Of a DNA stretch of 64,000 nucleotides, positions 28,096 to 36,739 are shown one piece after another. How positions within the stretch are numbered: the first letter of the stretch is position 1; the number at the start of each line of letters is the position of its first letter. The translations under genes and the position numbers were made by a program. The notes beneath the pieces were generated by a model. The model made no database searches. It worked only from the letters and a program-made list of their open reading frames with translations, and had not been told where the DNA came from. The DNA comes from Amycolatopsis bullii. GTDB taxonomy: Bacteria > Actinomycetota > Actinomycetes > Mycobacteriales > Pseudonocardiaceae. Location of the stretch: positions 79,265-143,264 of the forward strand of contig NZ_BNAW01000020.1 in assembly GCF_014654205.1 (NCBI RefSeq). The letters are read 5' to 3'.

Positions 28096-28944
28096 TCAGC
28101 CCTTCACGGCGCCGGCCATGCCGGACACCAGCCGTCGTTGGACGAGGACGAAGAACACCAGCACCGGGATCGTCATCAGCGTCGACGACGCCATCACCGC
28201 GCCCCAGTCGGTGTCCTCCGGTTTGAAGAACACCAGGATCGCCTGCGGCAGGGTCTGGTTCTCGGTCTTGGACACGATGAACGTCTTGGCGAACAGGAAG
28301 TCGTTCCAGGCGTGGATGAACGCGAGCACACTCACGGCCACGAGCCCGGGCGCCACCAGCGGGAACAGGATCTGCCAGGTGAACCGCATCCGCGACGCGC
28401 CGTCGAGCTTCGCCGCCTCTTCGAGTTCCACCGGCACCGCGGCGACGAACCCGCGCAGCATCCAGATCGCGAACGGCAGGCTGAACGCCAGGTGGACCAG
28501 CACCAGCGAACCCAGCTCGTTGAGCCCCAGCGCCGGCACCGCCCCGCCGAGCGACCGCATCAGGAAGAACAGCGGGATGGTCAGCGCCTCCACCGGCACC
28601 ATCTGGGCGACCAGCGTCATCACCAGCAACACCGTGCGCCCGCGGAAGCGAAACCGGGTCAAAGCCACCGCCGACAGGAACGACAGCAGCAGCGACAACG
28701 CCACGACGACCAAGGCCACGACCAGGCTGTTGACGAAGTACCGCCCGAAGCCCGACACGGTGAGCACGCGCGAAAAGCTGTCGAACGACGGACTCAGCGT
28801 CCACGGCTTCGGTGAAGCCGACTGGATCTCGCCCGCCGGCTTCACCGCCGAGAGCACCATCCAGTACAGCGGGAACGCGACGATCCCGGCGATCACGACC
28901 GTGACGACTTCGGCGAGCAGCCGCCCGGGACGCCTCACAGCCAT
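28096..28944 (-). CDS. Sugar ABC transporter permease (MalG/DasC type)
   Basis: 282 residues with six membrane helices. The EAA loop is VELEEAAKLDGASRMRFTWQILFPL. The N-terminus MAVRRPGRLLAEVVTVVIAG and the end RRLVSGMAGAVKG are typical of MalG-type permeases. It overlaps the MalF-type gene by 10 bp and precedes the GH20 gene by one base. No ATP-binding subunit is encoded here; in Streptomyces the shared MsiK ATPase serves such transporters. Confidence 0.93.
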   Translation of the reverse strand: MAVRRPGRLLAEVVTVVIAGIVAFPLYWMVLSAVKPAGEIQSASPKPWTLSPSFDSFSRVLTVSGFGRYFVNSLVVALVVVALSLLLSFLSAVALTRFRFRGRTVLLVMTLVAQMVPVEALTIPLFFLMRSLGGAVPALGLNELGSLVLVHLAFSLPFAIWMLRGFVAAVPVELEEAAKLDGASRMRFTWQILFPLVAPGLVAVSVLAFIHAWNDFLFAKTFIVSKTENQTLPQAILVFFKPEDTDWGAVMASSTLMTIPVLVFFVLVQRRLVSGMAGAVKG

Positions 28945-29882
28945 GCCGCGCTCCGGCGTTGCGTCCGGACGTACAGCCCGGTGACCGACAGCAGCAACAG
29001 CGTCATCACGACTCCGATCGCCGAGCCGAGGCCGTACTCCTGCCCGGCGAAAGCCTGTTGGTACGCATACACGTTGAGAACCAGGTTGCGGCCGGCCACG
29101 CCGCCGCCGTTGGTCATCACGTAGATCTGGGTGAACACCTTGAAGTCCCAGATGATCGACTGGACCGTGGCGATCATCAGCAGCGGCCGCACCATGGGCA
29201 GCACGATCGTCCACGTCGTGCGCCAGGCCGACGCGCCGTCGAGCGACGCGGCCTCGAGCACCTCGTCCGGGACGCCCTTGATCCCGGCGTACATCGTGAC
29301 CAGCACGAACGGGAACGAGCACCAGATCACCTCGGCCGCGACCAGCCCGAACGCGCCGAGCGTGCCGTACGTCCACGAGTGGTGCTGCAGCGGCAGCCCC
29401 AGGCCCGACAGCACCTCATTGACCAGGCCGAAATCGGTGTCGAAAAGGAACAGCCAGACGTAGGAGCCCGCGATCGCCGGTGTCGACCAGGCACCCAGCG
29501 CGGCCAGGAACAGCAGCATCCGCGGCAGCGAGCGCACCCGCGAAGCCAGCACCGCGAGTCCGGTGCCGACGATGAGCGAACCGACGACGCAGGCCGCGGC
29601 GAACCCGACGGTCTTGCCGAGCACGGTCCAGAACTGCGCTTGCGACAGCAGGTCCGCGTAGTTCGCGAAGCCGAGGAACACCAGTGGTGCGTTGCCCGCG
29701 GCCTGCGGCTGGCCGTAGTCGTAGAACGAAATCAGGATGAGCTGGTAGATCGGGTAGGCCAGCAGTGCGGCGAGCAGGATGCCCGCCGGGGCGAGGTAGA
29801 GCGCGGCGGCCCGGCCGTCCCCCTTCCGCCGCGGCCGCCGCGCGGGCGCCGTGACGGAAGGGGACTCCTGGAGCGTCACCAC
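28935..29882 (-). CDS. Sugar ABC transporter permease (MalF/DasB type)
   Basis: 315 residues, six membrane helices, first at about 26-46 (ALYLAPAGILLAALLAYPIY). The EAA loop is DEVLEAASLDGASAWRTTWTIVLPM. The GTG at 29882 overlaps the stop of the binding-protein gene (TAGTG), so expression is coupled. A second GTG follows immediately. Partner of the downstream MalG-type permease. Confidence 0.92.
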   Translation of the reverse strand: MVTLQESPSVTAPARRPRRKGDGRAAALYLAPAGILLAALLAYPIYQLILISFYDYGQPQAAGNAPLVFLGFANYADLLSQAQFWTVLGKTVGFAAACVVGSLIVGTGLAVLASRVRSLPRMLLFLAALGAWSTPAIAGSYVWLFLFDTDFGLVNEVLSGLGLPLQHHSWTYGTLGAFGLVAAEVIWCSFPFVLVTMYAGIKGVPDEVLEAASLDGASAWRTTWTIVLPMVRPLLMIATVQSIIWDFKVFTQIYVMTNGGGVAGRNLVLNVYAYQQAFAGQEYGLGSAIGVVMTLLLLSVTGLYVRTQRRSAAWL

Positions 29883-31165
29883 TAGCCGAAGGCCTTGTTC
29901 ATCGCGGCGGCCGCGTCGGCCAGGGCCGCCGCCGGGTCCTTGCCGCCGGTGGCGATCTGCTGCACGGCGGTCGGCAGCACGTTCTGGCTGTCGATCTTCG
30001 ACCACGCCGGGGTCGCCGGGACGAACTTCGTGCCCGCCTTCAGGGTGTCGACGAACGGCTTGAGGAACGGGTCGTTCGCGGCGAGCTTCTGCTGCACGCT
30101 GCCCAGCGTCGGCAGGTTGCCCATCGCGGTGTACATCTTCTCCTGGTACTTCGCGCCGCCGAGCAGCTCGACGAACGCCAGCGCCAGGCTGCGGTGCTTG
30201 GTCGCCTTGAACACGCCCAGCAGGTTGCCGCCGGCGAACGCGGGCGCGGTGCTGCCCGCAGTGGTTCCCGGGATCGGCACGACGGCGTACTTGCCCTTCA
30301 CCGCGCCCTGCTCGACGGCCTTGCGGTTGAAGTCGCCGCCGATCGTCATGCCGGCCTTGCCGCCGGCGAACGCCGTGACGCTCTGCGTGCCGGTCAGGTT
30401 CGCGCACTGCGCGGGCGGGCAGATGTCGTCCTTGAGCAGGTTCGCGTACTGGGTCACGCCGGCCTTGGCCTGCTCGCCGGTGACCGCCGACGTCCACTTG
30501 CCGCCCTGCTCCTGCGCCAGCTCCCCGCCGTTGGCCCAGAGGAAGGGCAGCATCGCGTAGGTGTACTTGCCGCCGACGGCGATGCCGTAGAGGTCCGGCT
30601 TGGCGGCCCGGATCCGGCGGGCGGTGTCGGTCAGCTCGGCCAGCGTCGCCGGGGGCTTCAGGCCCAGCTCGGTGAAGACGTCGGTGCGGTAGTAGAGCGC
30701 CCGGATGCCGGTGTACCAGGGCAGGCCGTAGGTCTGGCCGCCGGATTTCGCGGTGTCCAGCACGGTCGGGATGAGGTCCTTGCCCTCGGGCCATGCCGCG
30801 AGGTCCCCGGTCAGGTCGGCCAGCGCGCCGGTGGCCGCGTAGCTGGAGACGTCGGTGTTGCCGAACTCGGCGACGTCCGGGGCGTTGGCCGGGTCGTTGA
30901 AGGCACCCGAGAACTTGTCGGCGCGGCCCTCGACCGGCACCCACTGGACGTCGATCTCGACGCCCTGGTGGGCCGCCTTGAACTCGGTGATCGCTTCCTT
31001 GACCGCGGCCTCCTTCGGCGCGCGGTTGGCTTCGTCGAACAGCCAGACTCGGACGGTGCCGGTCTTGTCGTCCCCGCCGCCGCCCGCGGGGGCGGACTGG
31101 GTGGGGGCGCAGCCGGCCAGCAGGGCCAGCCCGGCGACGACGGGCAGGGTGCGGCGCAGTCTCAT
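29882..31165 (-). CDS. Sugar ABC transporter substrate-binding lipoprotein (DasA-like)
   Basis: 427 residues. Signal MRLRRTLPVVAGLALLAGCA with lipobox LLAGC. The mature part is a family 1 solute-binding protein: VRVWLFDEANRAPKEAAV, PDVAEFGNTDVSSYAATGALADL, PWYTGIRALYYRTDVF, NLLGVFKATKHRSLALAFVE. The EFGNTD stretch resembles chitobiose-binding DasA and relatives. A DasR-type operator upstream of the lactonase gene that starts this transcript supports N-acetylglucosamine or chitobiose as ligand; an oxidised chito-oligosaccharide is also possible. Confidence 0.9.
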   Translation of the reverse strand: MRLRRTLPVVAGLALLAGCAPTQSAPAGGGGDDKTGTVRVWLFDEANRAPKEAAVKEAITEFKAAHQGVEIDVQWVPVEGRADKFSGAFNDPANAPDVAEFGNTDVSSYAATGALADLTGDLAAWPEGKDLIPTVLDTAKSGGQTYGLPWYTGIRALYYRTDVFTELGLKPPATLAELTDTARRIRAAKPDLYGIAVGGKYTYAMLPFLWANGGELAQEQGGKWTSAVTGEQAKAGVTQYANLLKDDICPPAQCANLTGTQSVTAFAGGKAGMTIGGDFNRKAVEQGAVKGKYAVVPIPGTTAGSTAPAFAGGNLLGVFKATKHRSLALAFVELLGGAKYQEKMYTAMGNLPTLGSVQQKLAANDPFLKPFVDTLKAGTKFVPATPAWSKIDSQNVLPTAVQQIATGGKDPAAALADAAAAMNKAFG

Positions 31166-31173
31166 GGTGAACC

Positions 31174-32304
31174 TCACGAGGCGAAGTAGACGGAGTTGAC
31201 GCTGCCGACGGCGAGGCTCCCGGCGACCGCGCCGGGCAGGCCGGTGGCCGGGTCGCGCGGCAGCCAGGTGACGGTGCCGGAACGCTGGTTCGAGACGTAG
31301 AACCAGCTTTCGGACGGGTCGAGCGCCACGTGCCGCGGCCAGTTGCCGCCGGTCGGCACGGTCGACACCAGCTTCAGCGTGGCGCCGGAAACGGAGAAGG
31401 TGGCCAGCGTGTTGGGGCCGCGGACGGTGGCGTAGGCGAACTTCCCGTCCCGCGACAGGATGATCTCGCCCGGGTACAGCTCGCCGGTGCTCCCGGCGGG
31501 CACGGCCGGGACGACCGAGAGCGCCGTCAGCTTCCCGGCGGCCGCGTCCCAGCTCGCCACCGTCACCTCCGCCCGCAGCTCGCCGAGGATGTAGGCGAAC
31601 TTCCCGGTGCGGTCGAACGCGAGGTGCCGCGGCCCGGCACCCGACGGCAGCTTCAGCTGCTGGTGCAGCGAAAGCTTCCCGGCGGCGAAGCCGTAGACGT
31701 ACACCGAGTCCGCGCCGAGGTCGACCGCCAGCACCCAGCGGCCGGTCGGGTCGTTGACGACCTGGTGCGCGTGCGCGTCCCGCTCGGCGCCGTGGTGGGT
31801 GACGAGGTCCGTGGCCGGCCCGAGCTTGCCGCCGGCCAGGATCGGCAGCACGACGACGCTGCCCGAGCTGTAGTTCGCGGCCAGCACGTACTTCCCGCTC
31901 GAGTGCACGCTGAGGTGCGTCGGTGCGCCGCCCTTCGACGAAACCTTGTTGAGCAGCCTCGGGTTCGCGGGGTCGGCGATGTTCAGCGCCGAGACGTACC
32001 CGTTCGGGTCGCCTTCGTTGGTCACGTACAGCGTCTTGCCGTCGGCACCGCGGTCGAACCAGGAGGTGTCGGTGATGCCGGGCACCGTGCGGACGGGGTT
32101 CAGCGCGGCACCGGACCGGGTCGTGACGTCGAGCCCGTGCCCGGTCGCCCCGCTGGTGTAACTGCCGATGTACACGGTTCCTCCGGCGAAGCAGCCTTTC
32201 GGCGTGGTGGCCGCCGACGCGACCTGGCTGCCGAGAACGGTGGCGGCGCCCGCGCCGGCCGCAGCGCCGAGGAACGTACGACGGGTGAGTCCGGTCATCG
32301 TCAT
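31174..32304 (-). CDS. Tat-exported beta-propeller lactonase
   Basis: 376 residues of the seven-bladed lactonase family (PF10282, 6-phosphogluconolactonase-like). The start MTMTGLTRRTFLGAAAGAGA is a twin-arginine signal, so the enzyme acts outside the cell. Repeats such as LYVTNEGDPNGYVSAL, THLSVHSSGKYVLAANY, HAHQVVNDPTGRWVLAVDLG and PRHVALDPSESWFYVSNQ mark the blades. GGGAG lies before the first ATG; a second ATG two codons on is equally good. It heads the ABC transporter/GH20 operon, so a lactone of an oxidised amino sugar is an attractive substrate (inference). Confidence 0.85.
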   Translation of the reverse strand: MTMTGLTRRTFLGAAAGAGAATVLGSQVASAATTPKGCFAGGTVYIGSYTSGATGHGLDVTTRSGAALNPVRTVPGITDTSWFDRGADGKTLYVTNEGDPNGYVSALNIADPANPRLLNKVSSKGGAPTHLSVHSSGKYVLAANYSSGSVVVLPILAGGKLGPATDLVTHHGAERDAHAHQVVNDPTGRWVLAVDLGADSVYVYGFAAGKLSLHQQLKLPSGAGPRHLAFDRTGKFAYILGELRAEVTVASWDAAAGKLTALSVVPAVPAGSTGELYPGEIILSRDGKFAYATVRGPNTLATFSVSGATLKLVSTVPTGGNWPRHVALDPSESWFYVSNQRSGTVTWLPRDPATGLPGAVAGSLAVGSVNSVYFAS

Positions 32305-32340
32305 TGTCTCCCAACGGGTTTCGGCGGTGATAGGCTCCAG

Positions 32341-32356
32341 TATGGTCTAGACCACG
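32341..32356. promoter_or_regulatory. DasR responsive element (dre)-like operator
   Basis: Contains the perfect 12-bp palindrome TGGTCTAGACCA (32343-32354), the core of the DasR site as I recall it (A-G/C-TGGTCTAGACCA-G/C-T). It lies 39 bp before the lactonase start and overlaps the TAG stop of the GntP gene (32347-32349). DasR is the GntR-type repressor that responds to glucosamine-6-phosphate. Confidence 0.82.
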
Positions 32357-33735
32357 GCCATGAGCAATGCCGAAACCCCGAATCCCGAAAGGGAAAGCAC
32401 GGTTTCCAGCGCGGTCCAGGACTTCAGCGTCTGCGGCACGGTGAGATTGAAGTACCGCGAAACGATCCAGAAGCCGCCGTCGTTGACGTGCGAGGCGATG
32501 ATCGAGCCGGCCGAGATCGCCATCACCAGCAGCGCCAGCTGGATCTGCGAATAGCCGAGCTGGGCCACGGTCGGCGCGACGATCCCGCTCGTGGTCACGA
32601 TGGCGACGGTGGCCGAGCCCTGCGCGATCCGCATGCCGCAGCTGATGACGTACGCCGCGAGCAGCACCGGCAGCCCGGCGTCGTGCAGCGAGTCGGCCAC
32701 GGCCTTGCCGATCCCGGTCGCCGACAGCACCGCGCCGAAGAACGCGCCCGCGCCGACGACCAGCAGGATCATCGCCACCGGCCGCAGCGACTTGGCGGCC
32801 AGCTCGTTGAGGTCCTTGCCGGTGAACCCGCGCCGCAGCCCCAGCAGCCAGGACGCGAGCAGCACGGCGACGGTCAGCGCGACCGCGGGCGTCCCGATGA
32901 ACGCGGCGACACCGGCGAGCGCGGAGCCCTTCGGCAGCCAGATGCTGCCGAACGTGCCGGCCAGGATCAGCACCAGCGGCACCGCGATGATCGCCGCGAC
33001 CAGGCCCAGCGACGGCGGGTTCTCCTCGCGCTCGCCCTCCTCTTCGGCGAACACCATGTCCTCGGGCACCTCGACCGTGATGCGCTTGCCGATCCACGTC
33101 GAATAGAGCACGCCACCGATGAGGAACGCCGGGATCCCGCAGGCCAGGCCCATGAGGATGATCCAGCCGAGCTCGACGTGCAGCAGCCCGGCGGCGGCCA
33201 CCGGACCGGGGTGCGGCGGCAGGAAGGCGTGCGTGATCGACAGGCCGGCCAGCAGCGGCATCGCGTACAGCACCAGCGACTTGCCGCCCTGCTTCGCGGC
33301 GACGTAGACCAGCGGGGCCAGCACGAAGATGCCGATGTCGAAGAACACCGGGATGCCGAAGACGAACCCGGCGACACCCATGGCCAGCGGCGCCCGCTTC
33401 TCGCCGAACGACCGCAGCAGCGCGCTCGTCAGCACCTTCGCACCGCCCGAGCGTTCCAGGATCGAGCCGAGGATCGTGCCGAGGCCGATGATCGCCGTGA
33501 TGTGCCCGAGGATGCTGCCGAACCCCTTTTCCAGCAGGGAGTCCGACGCCTTCTGGGCCGAGCCGACGATCGTCCCGACGGGCAGGCCGGCGGCCAGCGC
33601 CGTCAGCAGGCCAACGACGATCAGCGCGATGAACGGCTCCAGCTTCAGCTTGATGATCAGCACCAGCAGGACGGCGATCGAGACGGCGGCGAGCGTCAGC
33701 AGCCCGCCCGTGGTGTGTTGCAGCCAGTGGATCAT
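32347..33735 (-). CDS. GntP family permease (gluconate/D-serine type)
   Basis: 462 residues with about 12-14 membrane helices. Family hallmarks: GFGSILGHITAIIGLGTILGS, FVFGIPVFFDIGIFVLAPLV, HAFLPPHPGPVAAA and ASHVNDGGFWIVSRYF. Members import gluconate, fructuronate or D-serine with protons. Coupled to the deacylase upstream by ATGA (33732-33735). In this neighbourhood the cargo could be N-acetylglucosaminate/glucosaminate (sugar acids like gluconate) or N-acyl-D-amino acids. Confidence 0.9.
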   Translation of the reverse strand: MIHWLQHTTGGLLTLAAVSIAVLLVLIIKLKLEPFIALIVVGLLTALAAGLPVGTIVGSAQKASDSLLEKGFGSILGHITAIIGLGTILGSILERSGGAKVLTSALLRSFGEKRAPLAMGVAGFVFGIPVFFDIGIFVLAPLVYVAAKQGGKSLVLYAMPLLAGLSITHAFLPPHPGPVAAAGLLHVELGWIILMGLACGIPAFLIGGVLYSTWIGKRITVEVPEDMVFAEEEGEREENPPSLGLVAAIIAVPLVLILAGTFGSIWLPKGSALAGVAAFIGTPAVALTVAVLLASWLLGLRRGFTGKDLNELAAKSLRPVAMILLVVGAGAFFGAVLSATGIGKAVADSLHDAGLPVLLAAYVISCGMRIAQGSATVAIVTTSGIVAPTVAQLGYSQIQLALLVMAISAGSIIASHVNDGGFWIVSRYFNLTVPQTLKSWTALETVLSLSGFGVSALLMAVV

Positions 33736-35327
33736 GCGGCTCTCCGGGGGTTGCGCAGGGAGTGTCCGGCGAGGGCGCCGGTGGGGCTTCCGTCGTCGAG
33801 GGCGGCGACGCCGTTGACGAAGACGTGGGTGAGGCCCGTGGCCGGTTGCCGCGGGTCCTCGAAGGTGGCGGTGTCGGTGATCGTTTCGGGGTCGAACAGC
33901 ACCAGGTCGGCGGCGTACCCGGCGCGGACCAGCCCGCGATCGGCCAGCCGCAGCCGCCGCGCGGCCCGCCCGGTCAGGTGGGCGACGCACTCGGCGAGGT
34001 CCAGGACGCCGAGCTCGCGCACGTACCGGGCCAGGTACCGCGGGAACGTGCCCCACGCCCGCGGGTGCGGCCGGGCGCCGACGAGCAGCCCGTCGCTGCC
34101 GCCGGTGTGCGTGGGGTGCCGCATGATGGCCTGGACGTTCTCCTCGTGCCCGACGTGCATCAGGCACGACGTCCCGAGCCGTTCGTCGAGCAGGGTGTCG
34201 AAGTACAGCTTCGCCGGTTCGATGCCCTGCGTGCGCGCCGACGCGGCAACGCTGTGCCCGACGAGGTGGGCGTTGTGCTCGTTGCGGACACCGTTGATTT
34301 CGATGGCGTCCCAGTCGATCGGGACGCCGTGCGCACCGTCCGAACCGGACTCTTCGATCTCGGACCGGATCCGCTCACGTTCGTCCACATCGGACAAGCG
34401 GGCGAGGGTGGCGTCCAGCCCGCCTTCGGTCGCCCAGCTCGGCAGCAGCGCGCTCAGGTAGGTCGCGCCCGGCAGGTACGGGTAGGTGTCCAGCGAGATG
34501 TCGCAGCCGTCGTCGAGTGCGTCGTCCAGCAGCTTCAGCAGGTCGGGCGCCTTGCCCTTGTTGACCGAGAAGTTCATCGTCGCGTGGGCCAGGTGCAGCG
34601 GGCAGCCCGAGCGGCGCGACACGTCGATCATCTCGGCGAAAGCTTCGAGGGCACCCTTGCCGTAGCTGCGGTGGTGCGGGCTGTAGAACCCGCCCAGCTC
34701 GCCGACCACCCGGCACAGCTCGACCAGCTCGCTCGTCTCGGCGTACATCCCCGGCGTGTAGGTGAGACCCGAGGACATCCCCATCGCGCCCTCGGTCAGG
34801 CCGGTGGCGACGAGTTCCTTCATCCGGGTCAGCTCGGCGTCCGTGGCCGGGCGGTCGTCCCAGCCGACGGCGAGCATCCGGACCGTGCCCTGCGGCACGA
34901 GGTAGGCGGCGTTGACGGCGATACCCCGGTCCAGCCGGTCGAGGTACTCGCCGACCGACCGCCAGTTCCAGTCGAACCCCGCCGGGTCGTCGTTCCAGCC
35001 TGCGAGCTGCTGCCGCAGGGCGTCGAGCACGACGTCGTCGACCGGCGCGTACGACAGGCCGTCCTGGCCGAGCACCTCGGTCGTCACGCCCTGGGTGATC
35101 TTCGCCGGGTGCTCCGGGTTGGCCAGCAGCTGCAGGTCGGAGTGCGAATGCATGTCGATGAACCCGGGTGCGAGCACGAGCCCGTCGGCGTCGATGGTCC
35201 GGCCGCCGGTGAGCGAGCCAGGGTCCGCGACGTCCGCGATCCTCCCGTCGGTGATGCCGACGTCGTGGCGGGCGAGCGGCGCACCGGTGCCGTCGGCGAC
35301 CAGCGCGTTCCGGACGACGACGTCCAT
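33732..35327 (-). CDS. N-acyl-D-amino-acid/aminosugar-acid deacylase (amidohydrolase)
   Basis: 531 residues. N-terminal composite beta domain, then PGFIDMHSHSD (metal ligands H60, H62), TQGVTTEVLGQDG, GALAGHS at the C-terminus and HLAHATMNF in the barrel, as in D-aminoacylases of the amidohydrolase superfamily. It removes an N-acyl group from a D-configured amino acid; D-glucosaminate has the same 2-amino-acid head group. Start overlaps the upstream stop by TGATG. Together with the PLP enzyme and permease it forms a tight three-gene unit. Confidence 0.87.
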   Translation of the reverse strand: MDVVVRNALVADGTGAPLARHDVGITDGRIADVADPGSLTGGRTIDADGLVLAPGFIDMHSHSDLQLLANPEHPAKITQGVTTEVLGQDGLSYAPVDDVVLDALRQQLAGWNDDPAGFDWNWRSVGEYLDRLDRGIAVNAAYLVPQGTVRMLAVGWDDRPATDAELTRMKELVATGLTEGAMGMSSGLTYTPGMYAETSELVELCRVVGELGGFYSPHHRSYGKGALEAFAEMIDVSRRSGCPLHLAHATMNFSVNKGKAPDLLKLLDDALDDGCDISLDTYPYLPGATYLSALLPSWATEGGLDATLARLSDVDERERIRSEIEESGSDGAHGVPIDWDAIEINGVRNEHNAHLVGHSVAASARTQGIEPAKLYFDTLLDERLGTSCLMHVGHEENVQAIMRHPTHTGGSDGLLVGARPHPRAWGTFPRYLARYVRELGVLDLAECVAHLTGRAARRLRLADRGLVRAGYAADLVLFDPETITDTATFEDPRQPATGLTHVFVNGVAALDDGSPTGALAGHSLRNPRRAA

Positions 35328-36625
35328 CAGAACCACGTCCGGACGTAGTCGACGACGGTCTCGCCGTCGGCCGCGGTCACCGGCAGCAGCGGCCACTTGT
35401 CGAACACCGTGCACGGGTGCGAGAGGCCGAGCCCGATCCAGTCGCCGACCTCGACCGGCGAGCCCGGCGGCAGCGTGAGGAACGCGTGCTGGTCGTTCAT
35501 CTTCGCGACGACGTGGCCTTCGAGGGGTTCGGCGGGGCCGTCCGGCGTCCGGCGCAGCTGCGGCTCGGGCATGCCCTCGTCGAAGGACGCGTCCCGCTTG
35601 CCGAGGGTGAGCAGCGCGAGCTCGTCCGACGGCTTCGACGTCACCTGCGCCCACGCCCGCAGCGCGGGCCGGAAGGAGTCGACGCCGTCGATGCGCGGGT
35701 GGTCGCCGAGCGGCGAGATCTGGCGGTAGAAGCCGTCGTCGTGGGTGAGGTAGGCGCCGCTGCGCAGCACCGGCAGCACGTCGAGGCCGTCCGGCCACGG
35801 CTTCGTCAGTTCGTTCGCGACCTGGTCGAAGTAGGCGCTGCCGCCGGCGGTGACGATGATCTGCCCGTTCAGGAGTCCCTTGTCCGCGAACGAGATCGCG
35901 AGCTCACGCAGGCCGTCCACATAGGAACTGATCTTGGCGAGCGCGGCTTCGTCGGTGTCGTGCGACAACGCGCCTTCGTAGCCGCCGGTGCCGCGCAGGC
36001 GCAGCGCCGGGCTCGCGTGGACCGCTTCGGCGATCGCCAGCGCGGTCGCGGTGTCGCGGACGCCGGTGCGGCCGCCGTCGGCGCCCAGTTCGACCAGGAC
36101 GTCGACCGGGCGCTGGGTGCCTTCGAGGGCCGCGGTCATCAGCTCGACCCCGCGGACCGAGTCGACCCAGCAGACGAACTCGAACGCCGGATCCGCCGCC
36201 AGCTCGGCGGCCAGCCAGCGCAGGCCCGACGGGTCGAGGAACTGGTTGGCCAGCAGGATCCGCGAGACCCCGAACGCGCGGTAGATCCGGAGGTGACCGG
36301 CGTTCGCGCAGGTCACGCCCCACGCGCCGTGCTCGATCTGGCGCGCGAACAGCTGCGGTGCCATGGTCGTCTTGCCGTGTGGCGCCAGCACCACACCCCG
36401 CGCGGCGCACCACGCGGCCATCGTCCGCAGGTTGTGTTCGAGTGCTTCTTCGTCCATGACGACGAAGGGGGCGAAGAACCCGTCCGTGAACAGGTTCAGC
36501 CTGCGGTCCGCGGCTTCTTCCAGCGTGAGCCCGGACAGTGCGGGAGCGGCCGAGCGGAAGCGCCAGTCGATCCGCTCCTGGCGGAGGGCGGCGAGCGCGG
36601 CGGGGTCCATCTGGCAAGGGTTCAT
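35327..36625 (-). CDS. PLP fold-III dehydratase/deaminase (D-serine dehydratase/D-threonine aldolase type)
   Basis: 432 residues. Alanine-racemase-like N-terminal barrel with the PLP Lys in LAPHGKTTMAP (K85), GADGGRTGVRD and GTGGYEGAL, and the C-terminal beta domain with DQHAFL and LGLSHPCTVFDKW, where the His/Cys pair marks the zinc site of DSD1-type eukaryotic-like D-serine dehydratases. Products would be ammonia and a 2-keto acid: pyruvate from D-serine, or 2-keto-3-deoxygluconate if the substrate is D-glucosaminate. The adjacent keto-deoxygluconate-type kinase favours the latter (inference). ATG at 36625 after AGAGG. Confidence 0.85.
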   Translation of the reverse strand: MNPCQMDPAALAALRQERIDWRFRSAAPALSGLTLEEAADRRLNLFTDGFFAPFVVMDEEALEHNLRTMAAWCAARGVVLAPHGKTTMAPQLFARQIEHGAWGVTCANAGHLRIYRAFGVSRILLANQFLDPSGLRWLAAELAADPAFEFVCWVDSVRGVELMTAALEGTQRPVDVLVELGADGGRTGVRDTATALAIAEAVHASPALRLRGTGGYEGALSHDTDEAALAKISSYVDGLRELAISFADKGLLNGQIIVTAGGSAYFDQVANELTKPWPDGLDVLPVLRSGAYLTHDDGFYRQISPLGDHPRIDGVDSFRPALRAWAQVTSKPSDELALLTLGKRDASFDEGMPEPQLRRTPDGPAEPLEGHVVAKMNDQHAFLTLPPGSPVEVGDWIGLGLSHPCTVFDKWPLLPVTAADGETVVDYVRTWF

Positions 36626-36641
36626 CGGCGGCGACCTCTGT

Positions 36642-36668
36642 GTTGCGTATGGTGCAACGACTGTTGCG
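36642..36668. promoter_or_regulatory. Likely IclR operator in the divergent region
   Basis: GTTGC (36642-36646) and GCAAC (36654-36658) form an inverted repeat, and GTTGCG recurs 21 bp downstream (36663-36668), two helical turns away. The site sits between the PLP-enzyme gene and the PfkB kinase gene. A -35/-10 pair for the kinase, TTGCGC (36665-36670) and TAGCAT (36689-36694), overlaps the second copy. Confidence 0.5.
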
Positions 36669-36739
36669 CATTTTGAGTGCCATAGGTGTAGCATCCGGGT
36701 CGCCACAGGTCAACGGGGTGAAGGGCAGGGAGACGGAAA

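Noticed and set aside
31330..34461. Open frame of more than 1000 codons on the plus strand
   Set aside because: Antisense to the lactonase, GntP and deacylase genes; composition typical of shadow frames in GC-rich DNA.
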